From positions 1-5,189 of the forward strand of contig JBQTJQ010000223.1 in the NCBI GenBank assembly GCA_052386975.1: a DNA stretch of 5,189 nt. The letters are read 5' to 3'. Below, one piece after another: positions 1 through 4,787 of the stretch (its first letter is position 1; each line of letters opens with the position of its first letter). The notes below the pieces were generated by a model, which made no database searches, had not been told where the DNA came from, and was given only the letters and a program-made list of their open reading frames with translations. A program made the position numbers and the translations under genes. This DNA comes from JACPFV01 sp052386975 (GTDB taxonomy: Bacteria > Pseudomonadota > Gammaproteobacteria > Nevskiales > Nevskiaceae).

Positions 1-1363
1 GCGTCGCGCCGGCCTGGCGCGACAACGCCTGCTCGATCGCCGCGCGGCGGTCGTCCGCCAGCAGGTGCTTGACCCGCTGGTCGAGCGCGAGGCGCACGGT
101 GTCGCCGCTGCGGCCCAGCCATTCGCAGTTGCGCGCCAGCTGCTTGGCGAAACCGTCGAGGCCCAGCGTTTCGACGCGCTGGCCCCAGTCGGCGTCGGCG
201 GCCGAGGCCGCGCGCACCCCGCCGCCCGCCGGCCGGGCGGCCGCGGGCGCGCTGCCCGTGCCGGACCGCGGGGCGCCCGCTTCACCCGGGCGGAACGCCA
301 GCAGCCGCAACAGCGTCATCTCGAAACCCAGGCGCGGGTCCGGCACCCACAGCAGGTCGCGCCGGCCGTTGACCACGATCTGGTAGTAGACCTGCACATC
401 CTCCGCCGCCAGCGCGCGCGACAGCTCGACCACCGCCGCGTCGTCGTCCTCGTCGTCCGCGCCGGGCAATACCTGGAGCACCGCAATTCGTTGAAGAATG
501 CCGGCCAAGTCATTGAGTAAAGAGGAATAATCAGGAGCCTGCGCGTCGAGTTTCCCGACACATTCCAGCAGCGCCGGGCCGTTGCCGGCGCCGACCGCGC
601 GCAGGATCTCGTACAGCACCTGGCGGCCCTGCGTGCCGAGCATGTCCTCGGCCTGCGCGCGCGTGAGCGGCTTGCCGCCGGCAAAGGCGATGGCCTGGTC
701 GAGCAGCGACAGCCCGTCGCGCATGCTGCCGTCGGCGGCGCGCGCCAGCTCGGCGATCGCGGCAGGCTCGGCCGAGAGCTTTTCTTCGGCCAGCACCTTG
801 GCCAGCAGCTCGCGGATCAGCGCGGCCGGCAGCCGGCGCAGGTTGAACTGCAGGCAGCGGCTCAGCACCGTGACCGGCAGGCGCTGCGGATCGGTGGTTG
901 CCAGGATGAACTTCACGTGCGGCGGCGGCTCTTCGAGCGTCTTCAGCAGCGCGTTGAAGGCGCTCTTGGACAGCATGTGTACTTCGTCGACGAGGTAGAC
1001 CTTGTAGCGGCCGCGCGACGGCGCGTACTGCGCGTTGTCGATCACTTCGCGCACGTTGTCGACACCCGTGTACGACGCCGCGTCGATCTCGAGCAGGTCG
1101 ATGAAACGTCCCTCGTCCACCTGCTGGCAGGACGGGCACTGGCCGCACGGAGCGGCACTGACTCCCTTGTCGCAGTTGAGGCCCTTGGCGATGATCCGCG
1201 CCAGCGTGGTCTTGCCGACGCCGCGCGTGCCGGTCAGCAGGATCGCTGGATGCAGCTTGTCGGCGTTCAGCGCGTGCGAAAGCGCCTTGACCACGTGCGG
1301 CTGGCCGAGGACATCTTCGAACCGTCGGGGGCGCCATTTACGGGCGAGGGCGAGGTAACTCAT
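1..1363 (-). CDS. dnaX: DNA polymerase III subunit gamma/tau (clamp loader ATPase), 3' end beyond window
   Basis: This is the ATPase subunit of the DNA polymerase III clamp loader, which opens the beta clamp and loads it on primed DNA at the replication fork. The frame is open for 454 codons from ATG 1363 to the left edge, starting MSYLALARKWRPRRFEDVLGQ, the typical DnaX N-terminus. Visible motifs are Walker A GTRGVGKT (residues 45-52), zinc-module cysteines 64, 73, 76 and 79, Walker B VYLVDEVHML (122-131), LLKTLEEPP (139-147) and the SRC arginine-finger motif (168-170). Domain III runs to about residue 358. A Gly/Ala/Pro-rich linker of about 30 residues follows. From Trp393 the sequence resembles the tau C-terminal polymerase-binding domain V of E. 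coli. About 60 residues are probably missing. The start is supported by AGGA eight bases upstream. No slippery heptamer for making gamma was seen in the visible part. The gene lies directly downstream of ffs. Identification is certain; the C-terminus is not visible. Confidence 0.97.
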   Translation of the reverse strand, partial: MSYLALARKWRPRRFEDVLGQPHVVKALSHALNADKLHPAILLTGTRGVGKTTLARIIAKGLNCDKGVSAAPCGQCPSCQQVDEGRFIDLLEIDAASYTGVDNVREVIDNAQYAPSRGRYKVYLVDEVHMLSKSAFNALLKTLEEPPPHVKFILATTDPQRLPVTVLSRCLQFNLRRLPAALIRELLAKVLAEEKLSAEPAAIAELARAADGSMRDGLSLLDQAIAFAGGKPLTRAQAEDMLGTQGRQVLYEILRAVGAGNGPALLECVGKLDAQAPDYSSLLNDLAGILQRIAVLQVLPGADDEDDDAAVVELSRALAAEDVQVYYQIVVNGRRDLLWVPDPRLGFEMTLLRLLAFRPGEAGAPRSGTGSAPAAARPAGGGVRAASAADADWGQRVETLGLDGFAKQLARNCEWLGRSGDTVRLALDQRVKHLLADDRRAAIEQALSRQAGAT

Positions 1364-1371
1364 CGGACCAA

Positions 1372-1375
1372 TCCT
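1372..1375 (-). promoter_or_regulatory. Shine-Dalgarno site of dnaX
   Basis: AGGA on the minus strand lies eight bases before the ATG at 1363, ideal spacing, and this fixes the dnaX start. It begins immediately after the T-run that follows the palindrome at 1382-1405, so the terminator-like hairpin and the ribosome binding site are nearly adjacent. Confidence 0.75.
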
Positions 1376-1405
1376 AAAACGGGGGACAGACTGAAGTCTG
1401 TCCCC
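1376..1405 (-). terminator. Perfect palindrome plus T4 between ffs and dnaX, likely ffs terminator
   Basis: Two perfectly complementary 11-base arms, GGGGACAGACT (1382-1392) and its complement (1395-1405), are separated by two bases. On the minus strand the hairpin is followed by CG and then TTTT (1379-1376). It stands just after the 3' end of the SRP RNA gene and before dnaX, so it fits an intrinsic terminator for ffs that lets some transcription through to dnaX. The T-run is short and offset by two bases, so termination may be leaky. Because the arms are perfect and symmetrical, it could also be a copy of a dispersed palindromic repeat used as a terminator. Confidence 0.6.
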
Positions 1406-1419
1406 GGTGGGTGCGTGGC

Positions 1420-1529
1420 GGCGACCCGCACCAGCTGGCTCCGGCGCCTGCGCGTGCCGCTACCGTTGCTTCCTTCCGGACCTGGCGGGGTTTACGGCTG
1501 CGCATCGCGGAGGGCCGGCGCGGGTCACC
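1420..1529 (-). ncRNA. ffs: 4.5S signal recognition particle RNA (small bacterial type)
   Basis: This is the RNA scaffold of the bacterial signal recognition particle. It binds Ffh and takes part in co-translational targeting of inner-membrane proteins to FtsY. The minus strand carries the near-invariant SRP domain IV segment AGGTCCGGAAGGAAGCA (within 1465-1486), with the GGAA tetraloop at 1477-1474 and the asymmetric internal-loop sequences on either side. The ends close into a long rod: GGTGACCCGC (1529-1520) pairs with GCGGGTCGCC (1429-1420) with a single G-U wobble. The total of about 110 nt is close to E. coli 4.5S RNA (114 nt). The exact 5' and 3' ends are inferred from this terminal stem; processing could shift them by several bases. 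A TAGAAT box lies upstream and a hairpin-T4 terminator downstream. Confidence 0.93.
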
Positions 1530-1543
1530 ATGGGATCAGCGTG

Positions 1544-1549
1544 TATTCT
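1544..1549 (+). promoter_or_regulatory. Possible -10 box for manB, overlapping the ffs -10 on the other strand
   Basis: TATTCT on the plus strand would start transcription near 1556, about four bases before the manB ATG, giving an almost leaderless message. This agrees with the absence of a Shine-Dalgarno there. No -35 is recognisable, and the match to consensus is only partial, so this is tentative. The position follows because manB has no room for a promoter except inside or over the ffs gene. Confidence 0.25.
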
Positions 1550-1550
1550 A
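1545..1550 (-). promoter_or_regulatory. Probable -10 box of the ffs promoter
   Basis: TAGAAT on the minus strand matches the sigma-70 -10 consensus at five of six positions. It would place the transcription start near 1537-1538, a few bases before the terminal stem of the SRP RNA. No convincing -35 hexamer is seen at 16-18 bases; TTGAAG inside the manB coding start is 23 bases away, which is too far. Any -35 contact must fall within the first codons of the divergent manB gene. Confidence 0.5.
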
Positions 1551-1559
1551 ACCGACCCC

Positions 1560-2903
1560 ATGAGCCTTCCCTGCTTCAAGGCCTACGACATCCGCGGCCG
1601 CATCCCGGACGAGCTCAACGCTGACATCGCCTACCGGCTCGGGCTCGCCTACGCCGACCGCTTCAAGCCCCAACGCGTCGCGCTCGGCCGTGACGTGCGC
1701 AAGACCAGCCGCGAACTCCTCGAAGCGGTCGCGCTGGGCCTGGAGGAGCGCGGCGTCGAGGTGCTGGACCTCGGCCTCGCCGGCACCGAGGAGGTCTATT
1801 TCGCCGCGTTCCACGGCAAGCTCGACGGCGGCATCGCCATCACCGCCAGCCACAACCCGGCCGACTACAACGGCATGAAGCTGGTGCGCGCCGGCGCGCT
1901 GCCGATCTCCGGCGATTCCGGGCTCAAGGAACTGGAAGCGGCGACGGCCGCGTCCACCGACAAACCGCCCGCTCGCAAGCCGAAACTGGTCAAGACGAGC
2001 TTCATGCAGGACTACGTCCGGCACCTGCTCGGCTACGTGGACCTGAAGAAGCTCAAGCCCCTCAAGATCGTGGTCAACGCCGGCAATGGCGGCGCGGGCG
2101 TCGTGATCGACGCACTCGAGAAGCACCTGCCGTTCACGTTCATCAAGGTGCACCACGAGCCCGACGGCAATTTCCCAAACGGCATCCCCAACCCGCTGCT
2201 CCCCGAAATGCGCGGCGCGACCATCGACGCCGTGAAGCGGCACAAGGCCGATTTCGGCGTGGCCTGGGACGGCGACTTCGACCGTTGCTTCCTGTTCGAC
2301 GAACACGGCGGCTTCATCGAGGGCTACTACATCGTCGGCCTGCTGGCCGAGGCCATGCTGAAACTCAATCCGGGCGCCAGGATCATCCACGACCCGCGGC
2401 TGACCTGGAACACCATCGACGTGGTGAAGAGCGGCGGCGGCACGCCGGTGCTGAGCAAGACCGGCCACGCCTTCATGAAGGAGCGCATGCGCGCCGAGAA
2501 CGCGGTCTACGGCGGCGAGATGAGCGCGCACCACTACTTCCGCGATTTCGCCTACTGCGACAACGGCAACATCCCCTGGCTGCTGGTCGCCGCGCTGGTC
2601 AGCGGGCGCGGGCCCCTGTCGCAGCTGGTGGCCGACCGCATGAAGAAATTCCCGGCCTCGGGCGAGATCAACCGCAAGGTCAGGGACATCCCGGCGATCC
2701 TGAAGAAGGTCGAGGCGAAGTACGGCGCCGGCGCGAAGATCGATCGCACCGACGGGATTTCGCTGGACTACGACACCTGGCGCTTCAACCTGCGCGGCAG
2801 CAACACCGAGCCAATCCTGCGGCTCAACGTCGAGTCGCGCGGCGACGAGGCGCTGATGAGGAAGCAGACCGAAGAGTTGCTGGCGCTGATCGACGCTGGC
2901 TAG
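1560..2903 (+). CDS. manB: Phosphomannomutase (CpsG/ManB type), alpha-D-phosphohexomutase family
   Basis: The enzyme interconverts mannose 6-phosphate and mannose 1-phosphate through a phosphoserine, feeding GDP-mannose synthesis for surface polysaccharides; family members may also act on glucose phosphates. It is cytoplasmic, 447 aa, near the 456 aa of E. coli CpsG, and aligns with it over its length. It shows the N-terminal CFKAYDIRG (residues 5-13), the catalytic serine loop TASHNP with Ser97, the Mg-binding loop DGDFDR (237-242), the sugar-binding loop GEMSAHHYF (319-327) and the phosphate-binding loop RGSNTEP (412-418). All key residues are present. The frame is open upstream to ATG 1407, but homology begins at MSLPCFKAYD, and the upstream part would be read from antisense ffs, so ATG 1560 is chosen. 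No Shine-Dalgarno is visible before it. It is divergent from ffs and convergent with the DUF1249 gene. Confidence 0.95.
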   Translation: MSLPCFKAYDIRGRIPDELNADIAYRLGLAYADRFKPQRVALGRDVRKTSRELLEAVALGLEERGVEVLDLGLAGTEEVYFAAFHGKLDGGIAITASHNPADYNGMKLVRAGALPISGDSGLKELEAATAASTDKPPARKPKLVKTSFMQDYVRHLLGYVDLKKLKPLKIVVNAGNGGAGVVIDALEKHLPFTFIKVHHEPDGNFPNGIPNPLLPEMRGATIDAVKRHKADFGVAWDGDFDRCFLFDEHGGFIEGYYIVGLLAEAMLKLNPGARIIHDPRLTWNTIDVVKSGGGTPVLSKTGHAFMKERMRAENAVYGGEMSAHHYFRDFAYCDNGNIPWLLVAALVSGRGPLSQLVADRMKKFPASGEINRKVRDIPAILKKVEAKYGAGAKIDRTDGISLDYDTWRFNLRGSNTEPILRLNVESRGDEALMRKQTEELLALIDAG

Positions 2904-3385
2904 CGCGCTACCGCCACCCGCGGCCGGGCGGCGAGCCCGAAGCCGTGCCCATGCTCCATCAGGTAGTGGAGCCATTTGTGTAACAACAAGTTCCGACCCC
3001 ACTGGTCGTCGAGGAAACGCAGCGCCTGTGGATCGGCCTCGTCCTTGGCCAGCCACGCCGGCCGGCTCGGGCAAACCAGGGCCTCGGCCAGGCGCGCGTC
3101 GCGATAGACCCGCACTTCGAGGTCGGGCTCGCGCTTGAGGCCCTCGCCGTCGGGGAACTCGTAGGTCAATCGGAATGCCACGGTGAAGCGTCCGCGCTCG
3201 GTGACGGTCAGGCGCAGCGGCAGGTCGGTGCCGCTGTAGGACACCGCGTCATCGAAGGGAAAATCCAGCTCCGGCGCGAGGCACTCGATGAGCCGGTAGT
3301 TGCGCTCGTACAGCTCGAGGAGCGCGGCAATCCTCACGGGCCTGGCCCGCGGCGTCCACCCAAGATGTCGTGTGGGTACGGACAT
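2900..3385 (-). CDS. DUF1249 (YqiB-like) conserved protein of unknown function
   Basis: This predicted 161-aa soluble protein belongs to the DUF1249 family, typified by E. coli YqiB, whose gene sits near nudF, cpdA and parE; its biochemical role is not established. Recognisable family blocks are LYERNYRLIECLAP (residues 25-38), the beta-strand pair LPLRLTVTERGRFT (55-68), PDLEVRVYRDARLAEAL (87-103) and the C-terminal helix RNLLLHKWLHYLMEHGHGF (121-139). There is no signal peptide or membrane segment. The frame stays open far upstream into the reductase gene, a GC-rich artefact. ATG 3385 is chosen because family similarity starts soon after it and a -10-like box lies just upstream. A GTG about 16 codons in is an alternative start. 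No Shine-Dalgarno is seen. Its stop overlaps the manB stop by four bases, tail to tail. None of its usual enterobacterial partners is present here. Confidence 0.85.
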   Translation of the reverse strand: MSVPTRHLGWTPRARPVRIAALLELYERNYRLIECLAPELDFPFDDAVSYSGTDLPLRLTVTERGRFTVAFRLTYEFPDGEGLKREPDLEVRVYRDARLAEALVCPSRPAWLAKDEADPQALRFLDDQWGRNLLLHKWLHYLMEHGHGFGLAARPRVAVAR

Positions 3386-3391
3386 GGGCCG

Positions 3392-3397
3392 ACTATA
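3392..3397 (-). promoter_or_regulatory. Possible -10 box of the DUF1249 gene
   Basis: TATAGT on the minus strand matches the -10 consensus at five of six positions, in a locally AT-richer spot. Its last base is six bases before the ATG at 3385, so transcription would begin at or next to the A of the start codon, predicting a leaderless mRNA. No good -35 is seen at 16-18 bases. Confidence 0.4.
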
Positions 3398-3438
3398 CAG
3401 AACTCCGCCAGCCGAGTGGTCTTGCGCGAATAAGCGTG

Positions 3439-3468
3439 CCGGGTGGCTCCCTCCGGAAGCCACCCCGG
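3439..3468. repeat. Inverted repeat (hairpin), intergenic
   Basis: The arms at 3439-3448 (CCGGGTGGCT) and 3458-3468 pair over ten bases with one bulged base around a nine-base loop. There is no T-run on either side in either strand, so it does not look like a standard intrinsic terminator. It lies between the putative DUF1249 promoter and the next hairpin. Confidence 0.6.
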
Positions 3469-3477
3469 CCCGCTCCC

Positions 3478-3521
3478 GATCGTTCACTTCCTCCCGTGGC
3501 TCGTCCAGGAAATGAGCGATC
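3478..3521. repeat. Inverted repeat with 15-base arms, intergenic
   Basis: GATCGTTCACTTCCT (3478-3492) faces AGGAAATGAGCGATC (3507-3521). They form a 15-position stem with one G-U and one mismatch, around a 14-base loop. The stem ends four bases before the structured module that begins at 3525. No T-run follows, so function is unknown; transcript stabilisation or a repeat-element arm are possible. Confidence 0.6.
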
Positions 3522-3524
3522 AGC

Positions 3525-3709
3525 GGCGGGTCGGGGTGCTTGGCGAAGCGAAATAAAAGCGCAGCGAGACACGCGGAACTGCCAGTGACAGTTCCGCGCC
3601 CGAGGGCGTAAGCCCGAGGGGTGCCCGCGCGCCGGCGAGCGGAGACTTGGCGCAGCGAGCAGCGCGGGCATCGAGCGAACCATTCGCGGAGGCAAGCCCC
3701 CGACCCGCC
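3525..3709. repeat. 185-base structured intergenic module bounded by inverted repeats
   Basis: The whole 3386-3720 gap between the reductase gene and the DUF1249 gene holds no credible gene, and this module fills most of it. Its ends are perfect 12-base inverted repeats, GGCGGGTCGGGG at 3525-3536 and its complement at 3698-3709; similarity continues imperfectly inward (GCTTG on both sides). Inside are a perfect 10-bp hairpin with a seven-base loop (3572-3598), a direct repeat GCCCGAGGG (3598-3606 and 3612-3620), a small GGGC-GTAA-GCCC hairpin with a GNRA-type loop (3604-3615), a 9-bp long-range pair TGCCCGCGC/GCGCGGGCA (3622-3630 with 3662-3670) and a direct repeat GCGCAGCGAG (3559-3568 and 3650-3659). 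The pattern resembles a miniature inverted-repeat or palindromic dispersed element, or a structured RNA. No transposase and no clear target duplication are seen. Confidence 0.5.
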
Positions 3710-3720
3710 CTTCTCCGACG

Positions 3721-4770
3721 CTATGCGCCTTTCGGAGTTTCGACACCTAGGCGCTGGTGCATCACCGGGCTGGTGGTGGTGTACTGCAGGTGGATCTTCT
3801 CGTTCGGGAACAGCCGGTGCTTGATGGCGAAGGCGGCCAGCGCCGCTTCGTGGAAGCCCGACAGGATCAGCTTCTTCTTGCCGGGGTAGGAATTGATGTC
3901 GCCGACGGCGTAGATGCCCGGCGTCGAGGTCTCGAACTTCTCGGTGTCGACGATGACCTGGTGCTTGTTGAGGTTCAGGCCCCAGTCGGCGATCGGGCCG
4001 AGCTTGGGTGACAGGCCGTAGAACGCCAGGATGTGGTCGACCGGCACCAGCACGTCGCCTTCGGTCACGGTCTTGACCTTGAGCCCGGTCACGCGGCCGT
4101 CGGCCTGCTCGTAGGCGTGCACGTGGCCGGCGAGGATCTTCATCTTGCCGGCCCCCGCCAGCGCGCGCGCCTTGCCCACCGAGGCGTCCTGCGCGCGGAA
4201 CTTGTCGGAGCGGTGGATCAGCGTCATCGACGCAGCCTTGTCGGCGAGCGCCAGCGTCCAGTCCAGCGCCGAATCGCCGCCGCCGAGCACGGCCAGGTGC
4301 TTGCCGTGGTGCTGGGCCGGGTCCTTCACGCGATAGAACAGCTGCCGGTCCTCGAACTTCTCGATGCCGTCGAGCTTGAGCAACACCGGCTGGAACGCGC
4401 CGACGCCGCCCGCGACGATCACGGTGCGCGCCTGGAACTCGGTGCCGGCGGAAGTCTTGAGCCGGAAGCCCTGCCCGTCCACGGGCGCGAGCTCGGTGAC
4501 CTGCTGGCCGAGGTGGAAGGTCGGATGGAACGGCGCGACCTGCTTGAGCAGGTTGTCGATCAGTTCCTGCGCGCCGATCACCGGGTACGCCGGGATGTCG
4601 TAGATGGGCTTGTCCGGATAGAGCTCGGCGCACTGGCCGCCGGCCTTGGGCAGCGCGTCGATCACGTGCGCCTTGAGGTCGAGCAGGCCGAGTTCGAACA
4701 CCTGGAACAGGCCGCAGGGGCCGGCGCCGACGATGACGCAGTCCGCCTGGATCTTTTCTTGGGAGGGCAT
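3721..4770 (-). CDS. Ferredoxin/flavodoxin-NADP reductase, thioredoxin-reductase-like type
   Basis: This predicted FAD enzyme moves electrons between NADPH and ferredoxin or flavodoxin in the cytoplasm. At 349 aa it matches the length and whole sequence pattern of the TrxR-like FNR family common in proteobacteria. It has an N-terminal FAD-binding motif VIVGAGPCG (residues 12-20), the family signature GGQCAELYPDKPIYDIP (44-60), the FAD-domain return IVAGGVGAFQP (118-128), the NADPH site VLGGGDSALDW (161-171) with HRSDKFRA (186-193), and the second FAD motif GIYAVGDI (285-292), followed by YPGKKKLILSGFHEAALAAF. The CxxC redox pair of true thioredoxin reductases is absent from the NADPH domain, so thioredoxin reduction is unlikely. 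The ATG at 4770 gives the normal N-terminus; no strong Shine-Dalgarno is seen. It starts 17 bases after the ppsR stop on the same strand, suggesting co-transcription. No clear terminator follows the stop; the next 250 bases are hairpin-rich. Confidence 0.93.
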   Translation of the reverse strand: MPSQEKIQADCVIVGAGPCGLFQVFELGLLDLKAHVIDALPKAGGQCAELYPDKPIYDIPAYPVIGAQELIDNLLKQVAPFHPTFHLGQQVTELAPVDGQGFRLKTSAGTEFQARTVIVAGGVGAFQPVLLKLDGIEKFEDRQLFYRVKDPAQHHGKHLAVLGGGDSALDWTLALADKAASMTLIHRSDKFRAQDASVGKARALAGAGKMKILAGHVHAYEQADGRVTGLKVKTVTEGDVLVPVDHILAFYGLSPKLGPIADWGLNLNKHQVIVDTEKFETSTPGIYAVGDINSYPGKKKLILSGFHEAALAAFAIKHRLFPNEKIHLQYTTTSPVMHQRLGVETPKGA

Positions 4771-4787
4771 GGGGCGCGGACTTTACT

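Noticed and set aside
531..1337. Minus-strand 268-codon open frame starting MAPPTVRRCP
   Set aside because: It is an Arg/Ala-rich out-of-frame shadow of dnaX; the true frame from ATG 1363 carries all clamp-loader motifs.
1407..1559. N-terminal extension of manB by 51 codons
   Set aside because: The extension would be translated from sequence antisense to the SRP RNA and has no counterpart in phosphomannomutases, whose similarity starts at MSLPCFKAYD.
1548..3074. Long minus-strand open frame (508 codons) opposite manB
   Set aside because: It mirrors the manB codons on the opposite strand, a common effect of high GC. Its composition is unlike a real protein family and manB itself has every catalytic motif.
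3393..3746. Minus-strand 117-codon open frame across the reductase/DUF1249 gap
   Set aside because: It is Arg/Gly/Pro-rich, starts inside the reductase gene, shows no recognisable domain, and its codons are dictated by the stem-loops. It is the kind of spurious frame seen over repeats.
2900..4633. Minus-strand open frame of 577 codons joining the DUF1249 gene to the reductase region
   Set aside because: Only the last 161 codons show family similarity. The upstream part reads the reductase gene out of frame and crosses the hairpin-rich gap, so it is chance openness.
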